Below, in pieces: positions 17,856 to 25,678 of a DNA stretch of 64,000 nt. The notes below the pieces were generated by a model. The model ran no database searches and had not been told where the DNA came from. It was given only the letters and a program-made list of their open reading frames with translations. Origin of the DNA: CAYOWK01 sp964407665 (GTDB lineage Bacteria > Pseudomonadota > Alphaproteobacteria > Caulobacterales > Hyphomonadaceae). The stretch is from the NCBI GenBank assembly GCA_964407665.1, contig CAYOWK010000012.1, positions 1 to 64,000 of the forward strand, read 5' to 3'. Numbering within the stretch: position 1 is the first letter of the stretch; every line of letters starts with the position of its first letter. Position numbers and translations under genes: made by a program.

Positions 17856-18374
17856 TCAGGGAATGGAAGGATCTGACTGCAAGTCCGGGGATCCTGTCTC
17901 CTGAAGAGTTGGATCGGTAGCGCTTGGCGGCGCTTCAACGGTACCTGTTGCTGACTCGCTTCCTTGCAGACTTCTTACGCCGCTGTTTGCCTGGGCCCGG
18001 CGTGCTTCGCTATCGAGCCAGACCAGCGCGACGCAGACGTCGCTCAGGCCCGCGTCTTCCAGCGGCAGCGCCGCAGCCAGTGCGGCGATCTGTGAACCAA
18101 GAAAGCACGGTGAGGTTTCGGCAGCACTGGTCGTGGTGTCGCTGTTGAGCGCAGACCCGTCGTCGCTTGCGGCATGACCGGACGGGCTGATCTGCATCGT
18201 CCGCGCAAGGTCCGCGGGCCGCGTAGGGGCGCTGAGAGGGGGGGAGGGCTCGCCAGGCGGGCGTTGCAGCTCGATCTGGCCAACCGACGCAGATGGCGGC
18301 GCCGCAGTCGCTGTCGGAAGTGCAGCGGAAGCGGTGAGGATCGCCAGAATGCGCGTCAGGTCGTTGCGCTGCAT
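17856..18374 (-). CDS. Secreted Pro/Ala/Ser-rich protein of unknown function, last gene of the curli operon
   Basis: 172 residues from ATG 18374, preceded by GGGAGACC. A signal peptide (MQRNDLTRILAILTASAALP, cleavage probably after ATAA) precedes a low-complexity mature region rich in Pro, Ser and Thr. One more ordered block, CFLGSQIAALAAALPLEDAG followed by LSDVCVALVWLDSEAR, has two cysteines that could form a disulphide. It has no curlin repeats. I do not recognise the family; it does not clearly resemble CsgE, CsgC or CsgH. Position 26 bases after a curlin gene suggests an accessory role in fibre assembly or anchoring, which is inference. Confidence 0.6.
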   Translation of the reverse strand: MQRNDLTRILAILTASAALPTATAAPPSASVGQIELQRPPGEPSPPLSAPTRPADLARTMQISPSGHAASDDGSALNSDTTTSAAETSPCFLGSQIAALAAALPLEDAGLSDVCVALVWLDSEARRAQANSGVRSLQGSESATGTVEAPPSATDPTLQETGSPDLQSDPSIP

Positions 18375-18400
18375 TGTCCCGGTCTCCCTGATACGCGGTC

Positions 18401-18853
18401 TTACTGAGCCGACTGCGTTACGCTGATCGCGGAGCCGCCGTACTGGCGCACGATCAGACCGAGGTAGTCGCCGGTCTGGTTGCTGACCAGCACGTTGCCG
18501 GCGCCGACCTGTTGCGAGAGGGTGAGATTGCCATCGCCCTCCTGCTTGGTCGTAGCGTGGTTATCCGCACCGCTCTGGCGGAACACCGACAGGTTGCCCT
18601 CGCCCGACTGTGTTGCAGAAATGGAGCTAAGTCCCTCAGCCAGATCGCGCTGAAGCGCGGCCGCGACGTTGCTGTCGCCGGTCTGGCGGATCGTTATTTC
18701 TCCACCGGGGTCGGGGGCGGGTGACGATAATGCGCCCGGATTCGATCCAAGCAGGATATCTTCTGCAGAAGGTGGTTCACCGAATGCAGCGGGGGCAGTC
18801 GCAGCGAGCACGCCGGCGGCCGCCATCATCAGGCAGTTTTTCAGGATATGCAT
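18401..18853 (-). CDS. Small curlin-repeat protein (CsgB/CsgA-like)
   Basis: 150 residues from ATG 18853, with GGAG eight bases upstream; the longer frame to 18898 lacks this. The signal peptide is MHILKNCLMMAAAGVLAATA with AAFG/E. The mature part has a linker and then about five curlin-type strands with the Q-x-G-x2-N spacing, for example ITIRQTGDSNVAAALQ, ATQSGEGNLSVFRQ, GADNHATTKQEGDGNLTLSQ and GAGNVLVSNQTG. Given its size and its place beside a much larger curlin it may be the nucleator, but major and minor roles cannot be fixed from sequence. Confidence 0.82.
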   Translation of the reverse strand: MHILKNCLMMAAAGVLAATAPAAFGEPPSAEDILLGSNPGALSSPAPDPGGEITIRQTGDSNVAAALQRDLAEGLSSISATQSGEGNLSVFRQSGADNHATTKQEGDGNLTLSQQVGAGNVLVSNQTGDYLGLIVRQYGGSAISVTQSAQ

Positions 18854-18876
18854 GGCGGTCTCCGATCGCCGATGGC

Positions 18877-18941
18877 GGCCGGTTGCAGGTGGCTGCAACC
18901 GGCCTGGCCGTTGGCGGCGGAGACGCTGAAGCGCCTCCGCC
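18877..18941 (-). promoter_or_regulatory. Two strong hairpins between the large and small curlin genes
   Basis: Downstream of the large curlin stop lie two stems. 18916-18941 is GGCGGAG...CTCCGCC with an inner CGC/GCG extension. 18877-18904 is a perfect 12-bp stem (GGCCGGTTGCAG, loop of 4). Neither has a long T tract, so they may act as attenuators or as 3-prime stabilisers that raise the large curlin message relative to downstream genes. Confidence 0.6.
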
Positions 18942-18970
18942 AGTCCTGCAGGCGCTAACGCCGCATCAGC

Positions 18971-20107
18971 CTACTGGCTGACCGTGGCGAGGTTGTTCGA
19001 GCCGATTTGCGAAATCGACGAGACAGCGCCAACCGAGGTTTGGGTGGCGTAGGCGCGGTTGCCGTAGCCGCCGCCCTGGAACACACCGACGATCCCGTCA
19101 GACGATGTCTGCTTGATCTCGACCAGTCCGCCCACGCCGGTCTGGGTCACGTCTGCATCGTTGCCGATGCCGGCTTGCAGAAGCTTGAGCGTGTTGTCGG
19201 AACCCGCCTGCATGCCCGACAGGGAGTTGAACTCGCCGTCCTGGCCGGCCATGACATAGTTGTTCGAACCATCCTGCACGAAGCGCGCAGAGGTGCTTCC
19301 GACAGTGTTGTACGAACCGGCTTGGCCGATGAAGAACTGGTTGTCCGAGCCCAGCTGGTCGGCCGTCACGGAGTTCCGCGAGCCCACCTGCGTGACGGTG
19401 GCAAGGCCGTCGTTGTTGTTCTGCAGAAGCAGAACGCTCTGGATCGAACCGATCTGTTCGATGATCGCCTCTTCGCCGGCGCCAAGCTGGGTCACGGACG
19501 CCGAATGGCCAAGACCCGTCTGGAGGATCGTGGTGAACTCGAGCGAGCCGGCCTGCGTCGCGATGGCGGATGAGTCCGTCGACGAAGACGTACCCGGTTC
19601 GCCCTGCTTGATCACGATGTAGCCATCAGATCCGGACTGTGCGGTTTCCGCAGAGTTGTTCAGGCCGGCCTGCGTGATCTTCGCGTCGATGACAGCCGTT
19701 CCGCTTTGAGCGGCTTTGGCCGAGTTCGACTCGCCCTGCTGGATGACGGAGATAACGCCACCGTCGCCGGACTGCTTGATATCGGCGACGTTTTTGTCAC
19801 CAGTGCCCGTCATGTCGACGAAAACCTGGCTCACTGTGGCGGTGTTGACAGAGCCGGTCTGTTCAACCTTGCTGAGGTTGAGGGCCGCGACATCGGCCGG
19901 GAGGCCGCTGTCCACCTGTGTCACCGTGGCGATGTTGGCCGAACCGGACTGGGTCACGGTCGAGTCAGCCGCCGTTGCGGCTGTCTGGGCGACAGTCGCG
20001 ATATGTGCGTCGTCGGTCTGGGTGACCGTCGACGTGTTGTTGTCTGCAAACGCAGGCGCGGCCACAAGGGCTGCGACCGCTGCAGAGGTCAGCAAAAGTC
20101 TACGCAT
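18971..20107 (-). CDS. Large curlin-repeat amyloid subunit (CsgA-like)
   Basis: 378 residues, two to three times longer than E. coli CsgA. The signal peptide MRRLLLTSAAVAALVAAPAFA is followed directly by curlin repeats to the very end. Many strands keep the pattern with Q and G-x2-N at fixed spacing, for example VTQSGSANIATVTQ, VEQTGSVNTATVSQ, VTQVGSRNSVTADQLGSDNQ and SQIGSNNLATVSQ. The repeat register slips in places with short insertions (residues 60-75 and 170-180). It has a strong ribosome site (AAGGAGAG) and flanking hairpins, fitting high expression. It should be secreted through CsgG and form cell-surface amyloid. Confidence 0.88.
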   Translation of the reverse strand: MRRLLLTSAAVAALVAAPAFADNNTSTVTQTDDAHIATVAQTAATAADSTVTQSGSANIATVTQVDSGLPADVAALNLSKVEQTGSVNTATVSQVFVDMTGTGDKNVADIKQSGDGGVISVIQQGESNSAKAAQSGTAVIDAKITQAGLNNSAETAQSGSDGYIVIKQGEPGTSSSTDSSAIATQAGSLEFTTILQTGLGHSASVTQLGAGEEAIIEQIGSIQSVLLLQNNNDGLATVTQVGSRNSVTADQLGSDNQFFIGQAGSYNTVGSTSARFVQDGSNNYVMAGQDGEFNSLSGMQAGSDNTLKLLQAGIGNDADVTQTGVGGLVEIKQTSSDGIVGVFQGGGYGNRAYATQTSVGAVSSISQIGSNNLATVSQ

Positions 20108-20188
20108 CTAGTCTACTCTCCTTTGATCGCCACCCGCTTTTTGCGGGCTCCCTCATTCGCCGTCCCCCCTTGCTGGCGGATCGGCAAA

Positions 20189-20207
20189 GCGGCCAAGGGA
20201 TGGCCGC
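20189..20207 (-). terminator. Hairpin after csgG, terminator or processing site
   Basis: Perfect 7-bp stem GCGGCCA/TGGCCGC with a 5-base loop, starting six bases after the csgG stop and followed on the minus strand by TTT. A weaker stem (CCCGC/GCGGG, 20133-20147) lies closer to the curlin start. Together they suggest that the large curlin message is separated from csgFG or independently initiated. Confidence 0.5.
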
Positions 20208-20212
20208 TATCT

Positions 20213-21163
20213 CTAAGAGCCCCTGGCCGCAGAAGCTGCGGTCGGGACCCGCGCGGTTTGCGCCAGCTCCGTCGCCCGTGTCGCGCCCGTCTTTGCACTG
20301 GCGAACACGTTGCCCTTTTCGTTGCGGTGCTTGTCGAGCAGGGCGGCTGCGGTGGCCTTGTCGCCGAAGCTCCAGACGCCCAGTTCGGCGCCTTCCACGA
20401 CCAGCATCTCCACGGCCTTCTCGACCGCCTGGCGCAGCGCCAGCAGATCGGGCTCGTTGGTGGTGATGCCTGTCTCGGCCTCGAGCAGCTCCTTGTAGCT
20501 CACGAACCGGAACGCATTGGCGGAGATCCCGACCGAAGCGATCTTCTTGGACGCCACGACCGTCGTGATCACCTCGCCTGTCTTCACGCTTACAGCGCGC
20601 AGATAGACGGTCACCGTGTCTTCCCGGTAGCTGGTGTGCGCGCCGATGCCGAGGAAGCGTGCGCCGGCCCCGCCGGTCACCGTGTTGGTGTCGTAGCCGA
20701 TGACGCCGCCTTCGAGGATGATCCCGGCGAACAGCATGGGCGGCAGGGCTTCGGGGTTGATGATCTCCTCGCCAAGGTACTGCTTGCGCATCTCGCGGAT
20801 GATCTGGCGTTCCTTCAGGAGATTATCGAGGTTCTCGCGCTCGAGGACGGTGAACCAGGTGCGGTTCCCGGCGTCCTGCAGGGCCTTCACCAGGATCGAT
20901 GTGGAGCCCTGCGAGATCGCCTTGGACAGCGACTGAACGCCTTCCGTGGGTTCGAACCGGCCGGTCTGGTCGAGGAAGTTGTAGACGGTGACCGCCAGCT
21001 TCTCGCGCGGGGGCGGCAGCGCCAGAAGATCAGACTGCGAACTTGTTGCAGCGCCTGCATAGGCAGGGGTCTGGACCAGTCCCGACAGGGCCTGGTCCGG
21101 CGTGGCGCATGCCGATGCAAGCAGGCCGAGTACAGCGAGGGCGGTGGTGCGGATCAGGGCCAT
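20213..21163 (-). CDS. csgG: Curli secretion channel lipoprotein CsgG
   Basis: 316 residues. Outer-membrane lipoprotein that forms the curlin export pore. The signal ends at ASAC (Cys19), a lipobox with Ala at -3. The conserved core is present: KLAVTVYNFLDQTGRFEP, SILVKALQDAGNRTWFTVLE, RENLDNLLKERQIIREMR, GGVIGYDTNTVTGGAGARFL with GIGAHTSYREDTVTVYLRAV, and VSYKELLEAETGITTNEP. Compared with E. coli CsgG it has a C-terminal extension (ASAKTGATRATELAQTARV). It starts one base after the csgF stop, so the two are translationally coupled. Confidence 0.95.
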   Translation of the reverse strand: MALIRTTALAVLGLLASACATPDQALSGLVQTPAYAGAATSSQSDLLALPPPREKLAVTVYNFLDQTGRFEPTEGVQSLSKAISQGSTSILVKALQDAGNRTWFTVLERENLDNLLKERQIIREMRKQYLGEEIINPEALPPMLFAGIILEGGVIGYDTNTVTGGAGARFLGIGAHTSYREDTVTVYLRAVSVKTGEVITTVVASKKIASVGISANAFRFVSYKELLEAETGITTNEPDLLALRQAVEKAVEMLVVEGAELGVWSFGDKATAAALLDKHRNEKGNVFASAKTGATRATELAQTARVPTAASAARGS

Positions 21164-21164
21164 G

Positions 21165-21722
21165 TCAGAAGCCGCCCACGGCTGAGGTCAGGTCGCCGCC
21201 GGACGTTGTCGCCGGGGCCAGGTCGAGACCCGTTCCGCCGAGTCCGAGGGAGGAGGCCGCGTTCGTGCTGGCGCCCAGGAGCGGGATCTCGATCTCTGTG
21301 CGGGTGCCCGCTGCGTTGTCGACGATGACAAGCTGGACGGAGTCGAGGCCGCGCTCGAAGCTGATGACCTGTTCGCCGAATGTGATGGTGCCGCTGTCCT
21401 GCGGGTTCTCGCCGAAGATCGCATCGTTGACCTGGCTGGCCAGCGAGGAGAGCAGGCGGCTCTGCAGCTGCCTGACAAAGAGGTCGGTGGCCGAACTGGC
21501 CGAAGCCGCTGCCGCCTTGTAGTCGTTCTGGGCGTTCGCGATCGAGAGCAGGTGAGAGGAGTTGAACGCGTCTCCGCCAAACGACGGGTTGGTGGGCTTG
21601 TAGACCAGCGCCTGGCCATGCGCGGGAAGCGAAGAAGCCGTAACGGCGACAAGTGCAGCGATGCCGGCGAGCAGGCGTGACGGCGTTCCTGCGCGGATGC
21701 CGATGGGGGCGTTTCTGGCCAT
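21165..21722 (-). CDS. csgF: Curli assembly factor CsgF
   Basis: 185 residues from ATG 21722, which has GGAGGA seven bases upstream; the frame continues to 22007 but that part is non-coding in character. A signal peptide ends near AHG/Q. The mature N-terminus ALVYKPTNPSFGGDAFN corresponds to the CsgF region that binds the CsgG pore (F-x-N-P-x-F-G-G). SQVNDAIFGENPQDSGTITFG and TRTEIEIPLLG match the rest of the family. The C-terminus carries an extra Gly/Thr/Ser tail. It is the first gene of the curli operon; no csgE or csgD is seen in the window. Confidence 0.92.
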   Translation of the reverse strand: MARNAPIGIRAGTPSRLLAGIAALVAVTASSLPAHGQALVYKPTNPSFGGDAFNSSHLLSIANAQNDYKAAAASASSATDLFVRQLQSRLLSSLASQVNDAIFGENPQDSGTITFGEQVISFERGLDSVQLVIVDNAAGTRTEIEIPLLGASTNAASSLGLGGTGLDLAPATTSGGDLTSAVGGF

Positions 21723-22106
21723 TCCCGTTCCTCCGGTTATGTTGAATGGGCGCTGAACACCAAAGAGCAAGTTTGGGTCCAACCCGATGGGGGGCGGCCG
21801 GCCTGATGCAGAGGGGCTGGCTGCGTTAACCGCGAGAGTCACGGCAGCGCCGCGCTGGAGGCGGGTGTGTGCTGCCAGCTTTGTGTCCGGAGACAAGCGG
21901 CAGGCCCTTCGCCAGTTAAGCGAATTGCACCCGGAGGCGCCCGCGCACTCATGGTTAGTGAAACGTTTCGATCCCTTTGGCGGACGTGTGCCTGCCCGAG
22001 CGATCAAAAACGGATCAGTTTCGCCAGATTGGATAATTGCTGCGACGCCGCGAGCGCGACGCGAGCATTGGGGCTTGGGCCCGGACGGCTGCAGCGGCGT
22101 CCTGTG
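21723..22106 (-). promoter_or_regulatory. Probable curli operon promoter region with a 10-bp palindrome
   Basis: 384 bases without a gene, upstream of csgF. GAAACGTTTC at 21960-21969 is a perfect palindrome of LacI/CRP-like size and could be an operator. I could not place -35/-10 elements. The plus-strand frame 21787-22539 crosses this region but is antisense to the MarR gene and looks like a shadow. Confidence 0.4.
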
Positions 22107-22592
22107 TCAGTCCTGTTGTGGGGGCGTGGAGAGTCTGCGGCAGGCGCGGTCCAGTACGCTAAGCGTGATGGCCAGTTCGGCATCCGTGATGCCTTCGAAG
22201 ATGTCATTACGGAACCTGGCGGCGATGGTCTGGATTTCGTCCAGAATACTGGCGCCGGCGGGCTCAAGATACACGGCCTTTGCCCTGCGATCAGACGCTT
22301 GTACCTCGCGACGAATGAGACGTTGTGCTTCCAGTGCGTCGAGGAGTTTGACGAGAGTAGGCCCCTGGACGCCGACCGCTTCGGCAAGTTCGGCCTGTAT
22401 GACTCCTGCCGGGCTCCGGGACAGCGTGTACAGCACGTTCCAGCGCGCATCCGTCTGCTCGGTTGCTCGAAGCAGGTCCGTGAGCCGCGAGCGCCAGCGA
22501 CGGCCCGTCACCACGATGCTCGCTGCCAGGTCTTCCTGAAGGCGGGGCCTGTCCGCAGGTGTTGCGGATTGCGGGATCGCGAGTCCTGGCAC
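22107..22592 (-). CDS. MarR-family transcriptional regulator
   Basis: 161 residues from GTG 22592 with GGGGAGG upstream. The winged-helix region reads ARWNVLYTLSRSPAGVIQAE, then LAEAVGVQGPTLVKLLDALE with the wing RREVQASDRRAKAVYLEPAG. The D-R-R-A-K of the wing is diagnostic of MarR. Flanking helices form the dimer interface. It may control itself, the second MarR gene or the curli operon downstream; target and ligand are unknown. Confidence 0.9.
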   Translation of the reverse strand: MPGLAIPQSATPADRPRLQEDLAASIVVTGRRWRSRLTDLLRATEQTDARWNVLYTLSRSPAGVIQAELAEAVGVQGPTLVKLLDALEAQRLIRREVQASDRRAKAVYLEPAGASILDEIQTIAARFRNDIFEGITDAELAITLSVLDRACRRLSTPPQQD

Positions 22593-22718
22593 TTTTGCCT
22601 CCCCTGTCCGCCTCTACAGGGGCGGATCGTTACCAGTAGCAGGACAAAAGTTTACGATTGGATAAATGCGTTTCTTTTCCGAACTCTGTGTGAAGCCTGC
22701 CCGGTCGCTGTCTGCGGG

Positions 22719-23240
22719 CTATTGCATCTGGAGGAGTCGCAAAAGGGCCGCTCTGAAGTCGCTTGCAGACAAGGGCGCAAGCGCGCTTTCCACCGCGCTC
22801 TCGTTTCTGGCATGAGCGGCCTTGGCTTCGGCAAGAGTGGTACGGCCCTTTTCCGTCAGCGCGAGGATGTTGGCCCTGCGGTCATCCTGGCACGGCAGGC
22901 GGGCGATCAGGCCGGCGGCGACGAGCTCTGAAACAAGAGCCACCAGGTTCGGCTGCTGTATCGAGAGTGCGTCCCCGACTTCATGCTGCTTCAGTCCCGG
23001 ATTTTCTTCGACGATCAGCATGACGGAGTAGGTGCTCTGGCGCAGGCCCGCCGCTTCAAGCCGTTCGGCGAGGCGTCCGAGCGCCACGCCGTTTGCGAGC
23101 CTCAGGAGGAAACCAAGGCTGCCAGCCAGTTCCGACTGGGTCAGGCGGCCGGGGTGGGCGCCATCCGTCAGCTGACTGCTGAGGCCCGCAAATGTTTCAG
23201 TGCGCCGCCGTCTGGGCGCCCGTTTCTGCTCGTCTGTCAT
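22719..23240 (-). CDS. MarR-family transcriptional regulator
   Basis: 173 residues from ATG 23240 (MTDEQKRAPRRRR); the frame runs on to 23327 but the first part overlaps the divergent promoter region. The basic N-terminal stretch is unusual. MarR core: STYSVMLIVEENPGLKQHEV, GDALSIQQPNLVALVSELVA and the wing LPCQDDRRANILALTEKG. It lies 126 bases upstream of the other MarR gene on the same strand and diverges from the SOS mutasome cassette. No cognate operator is evident. Confidence 0.88.
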   Translation of the reverse strand: MTDEQKRAPRRRRTETFAGLSSQLTDGAHPGRLTQSELAGSLGFLLRLANGVALGRLAERLEAAGLRQSTYSVMLIVEENPGLKQHEVGDALSIQQPNLVALVSELVAAGLIARLPCQDDRRANILALTEKGRTTLAEAKAAHARNESAVESALAPLSASDFRAALLRLLQMQ

Positions 23241-23353
23241 CGGGACTTCACCATCGAGTAGAGCAGATTCACGCGCTCGGTCTGGACCGCTGCGGCTCAT
23301 CCTTATGACGATCAGCCTCACTCGCAACCCTGGGGAGATTTACGAGCAGCAGC

Positions 23354-23389
23354 TTGACTCTTCGCCGCCGCTGAGTCGTTTAGTAGGAT
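23354..23389 (+). promoter_or_regulatory. Candidate imuA promoter
   Basis: TTGACT at 23354-23359 is a good -35. The best -10 candidates are TTTAGT (23379-23384) or TAGGAT (23384-23389), with spacing longer than ideal. The LexA box immediately downstream would then cover the transcription start. Confidence 0.35.
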
Positions 23390-23391
23390 AG

Positions 23392-23406
23392 GAACAAAAA
23401 GGGAAC
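23392..23406 (+). promoter_or_regulatory. LexA (SOS) box, GAAC-N7-GAAC
   Basis: GAAC 23392-23395, seven bases, GAAC 23403-23406. This is the direct-repeat LexA operator known in Alphaproteobacteria (GTTC-N7-GTTC on the other strand). It ends three bases before the imuA GTG start, so LexA would block the transcription start and the ribosome site. Confidence 0.85.
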
Positions 23407-23409
23407 ATT

Positions 23410-24198
23410 GTGGGGTCTGACCTGGCCACTCTGAAAGCGACCCTGGCGCATCTGGAGCGCGGCCGGATGGCGGCGTCTCCGGGTGTGTTCACGCTTGGCG
23501 CGCCTGGTGTGGACGAAGCGCTGGGCGGGGGGCTCGTCAGGGGCGGCCTGCATGAAGTCTATGCAGGGATGGCTGCGGACGCCACGGCGGCCGCGGGCTT
23601 CACGCTCGCACTGGCAGTGCGTGCAGCTGCAGACCGCCCGATTGTATGGGTGCGACACGACTATGCAAGTTTCGAGGGCGGAGGACTTCATGCGCCCGGT
23701 CTTGTGGAGCTGGGGCTCGATGTAAGCAGGCTGACGCTCGTTCGCACGCGCTCTCCCGCCGACGCCCTAAAGGCAGGCGCGGATGCGGCTGCGTGCGCCC
23801 CGTTGGGTGCGGTCATGCTCGAGATCTGGGGCCAACCGGATGTGCTGGGGCTGACCGCCTCGCGCCGTCTTCTGTTTGCCGCTGAAACCTCGGGCGTCAC
23901 GGTGTTGATGCTCCGCGCTGCAGCGCCGCCAGCCGCCAGCGCCGCCACGACACGCTGGCGTGTGGTGACCAGTGCTTCAAGGGCTCTGGAGGCCGGCGCG
24001 CCTGGTCTTCCATCTTTCACCATCTCCCTGCTGCGCAACCGGGCGGGTGCAGCCGGGCGCAACTGGCTTGTGGAGTGGGACCGTGACCAACTCTCCTTCA
24101 ACGAGATCGCGCCGGTGGCTGGCCGTGTGGCTGCCCTTCCTCCCGGTGGACGCGCTGCGCCGGATCATGCGGGAGACGACTGGCGAGAGGCCGGCTAG
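23410..24198 (+). CDS. imuA: ImuA, RecA-like accessory protein of the SOS mutasome
   Basis: 262 residues from GTG 23410 with GGGA close upstream. The opening FTLGAPGVDEALGGGLVRGG then LHEVYAG is the ImuA/SulA-like N-terminus, and RPIVWVRHDYASFEGGGLHA, GLDVSRLTLVRTRSPADALK and EIWGQPDVLGLTASRRLLFA are the conserved RecA-fold core. It lacks a proper Walker A, as expected for this family. It works with ImuB and DnaE2 in damage-induced mutagenesis. Its last 116 bases overlap imuB in another frame. Confidence 0.92.
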   Translation: MGSDLATLKATLAHLERGRMAASPGVFTLGAPGVDEALGGGLVRGGLHEVYAGMAADATAAAGFTLALAVRAAADRPIVWVRHDYASFEGGGLHAPGLVELGLDVSRLTLVRTRSPADALKAGADAAACAPLGAVMLEIWGQPDVLGLTASRRLLFAAETSGVTVLMLRAAAPPAASAATTRWRVVTSASRALEAGAPGLPSFTISLLRNRAGAAGRNWLVEWDRDQLSFNEIAPVAGRVAALPPGGRAAPDHAGDDWREAG

Positions 24199-25678
24199 GG
24201 CGCCGCCGGTTTCTGCTGCAAAAATGGAACGGCTGGTCCTGGTCGAAACAGTGAAGGGGGCGCTGCGTCTTGCCGCAATCAGCCCGGAAGCTGCGGCTGC
24301 CGGGCTGGAGCCAGGCCTGACCCTTGCCGATGCGCGCGCGCGCCTTCCCGATGTAAAGGCTGTGGATCACGATCCCGCCCGTGACGCACGCATGCTCGAA
24401 CGGCTGGCGGACGACTGCGAACGTTTTTCTCCTGTCGTAGCTATCGACGCGCCCGATGGTCTGATCCTCGACATTGGCGGCTGCGGACATCTGTTCGGCG
24501 GAGAGGCCGAGCTGCGTCTGGCGCTCGGACGGCGCTTTCGCCGGTTCGGCTTTCATGCACGCGCAACGATTGCGGATTCTCCGGACGCCGCCCGTGCACT
24601 GGCTCGGCACGCCCGCATTGCTATCGTGCCGCAGGGCGGGGATCCGGCCTGTATCCGGCGCTTGCCCGTCGCGGCCCTGAACCTTTCCCAGGATACAAGG
24701 ACCGCGCTTGTACGGGCCGGTCTGCGCACCATCGGGGACCTCCTGGACCGGCCAAGCCTGCCGCTGTCCGCTCGGTTCTCGGAAGATATCGCCCGCCGTC
24801 TTGCACGGATGTGCGGCCAGGAAGCCTCGCCTGTCGCGGCGCGGCGCATGGTCCCGGTCTGCACCGTCGAGCGTCGCTTCGCCGAGCCGGTCGCCCGAAC
24901 CAGCGATATCGAGGCTGTGCTCGGGGATCTGGTGGGGGAGGCCGCCGCACTCCTCGCGCAGCGCCTGGAGGGCGGACGGGCGTTCGAGGCCAGCTTCTTC
25001 CGCGCCGACGGTGTTGTCCGTCATCTGTGCGTCGAGACCGGGCAGGCGACCCGGGACCAGGGCGCCGTGATGCGTCTGTATAGAGAGAGGCTGGATGCAC
25101 TGGCTGACCCGCTCGATCCCGGTTTCGGATTCGACATGATGCGTCTGTCGGTTCTCGTTACGGAGACGGTGGCGTCCGGCCAGATCAGTCTCGATGGACG
25201 GGTACGGGAAGATGGCGAAATCGCCGGGTTGATAGACCGTCTGTCGACCCGCTTCGGTCGCGAGCGCGTGCTCCGCTTCGTGCCGCAGAATACGCACGAT
25301 CCTGATCGCGCCGCGCGGCTATCGCCTGCCGTGGAAACCGGCCGGGCGGAAAGCTGGCTTCCGCCGGAGCCGGGTGAGCCGCCCTTGCGTCCCCTGCAAC
25401 TCTTCGATCCGCCACAGCCCATCACGCCGTCTGCTGCCGAAATTCCCGATGGTCCGCCAGCAAGTTTTGCGTGGCGGCGCGTCGTGCACCGCGTCGTGCG
25501 CGCAGAGGGGCCCGAGCGTATCGCCCCGGAATGGTGGCGGGATAGCGCCGGCGAGGACGCCCGCGATTATTTCCGGCTCGAGGATGCAGAGGGGCGGCGT
25601 TTCTGGGTCTTCCGGACGGGCGAATACGGCGCGGAACGCTCCGCACCGCGCTGGTATGTGCATGGGCTCTTTGCATGA
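24083..25678 (+). CDS. imuB: ImuB, Y-family-like protein of the SOS mutasome
   Basis: 531 residues if started at GTG 24083 (TGGAG ten bases upstream), which gives an N-terminus ending in RRWLAVWLPFLPVDALRR, the usual ImuB opening. The frame is open from 23972. LILDIGGCGHLFGGEAELRL near residue 130 is the ImuB version of the Y-polymerase motif; the catalytic acidic pair of true polymerases is not kept, so it is a scaffold rather than a polymerase. The C-terminal half has the LPxEPG-type beta-clamp region and an RIAPEWWRD stretch. Its stop overlaps the dnaE2 start by ATGA. Confidence 0.93.
   Translation: MTNSPSTRSRRWLAVWLPFLPVDALRRIMRETTGERPARAPPVSAAKMERLVLVETVKGALRLAAISPEAAAAGLEPGLTLADARARLPDVKAVDHDPARDARMLERLADDCERFSPVVAIDAPDGLILDIGGCGHLFGGEAELRLALGRRFRRFGFHARATIADSPDAARALARHARIAIVPQGGDPACIRRLPVAALNLSQDTRTALVRAGLRTIGDLLDRPSLPLSARFSEDIARRLARMCGQEASPVAARRMVPVCTVERRFAEPVARTSDIEAVLGDLVGEAAALLAQRLEGGRAFEASFFRADGVVRHLCVETGQATRDQGAVMRLYRERLDALADPLDPGFGFDMMRLSVLVTETVASGQISLDGRVREDGEIAGLIDRLSTRFGRERVLRFVPQNTHDPDRAARLSPAVETGRAESWLPPEPGEPPLRPLQLFDPPQPITPSAAEIPDGPPASFAWRRVVHRVVRAEGPERIAPEWWRDSAGEDARDYFRLEDAEGRRFWVFRTGEYGAERSAPRWYVHGLFA

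Noticed and set aside
19706..21328. 540-codon plus-strand open frame across the large curlin and csgG
   Set aside because: Antisense to well-supported curli genes; it lacks motifs.
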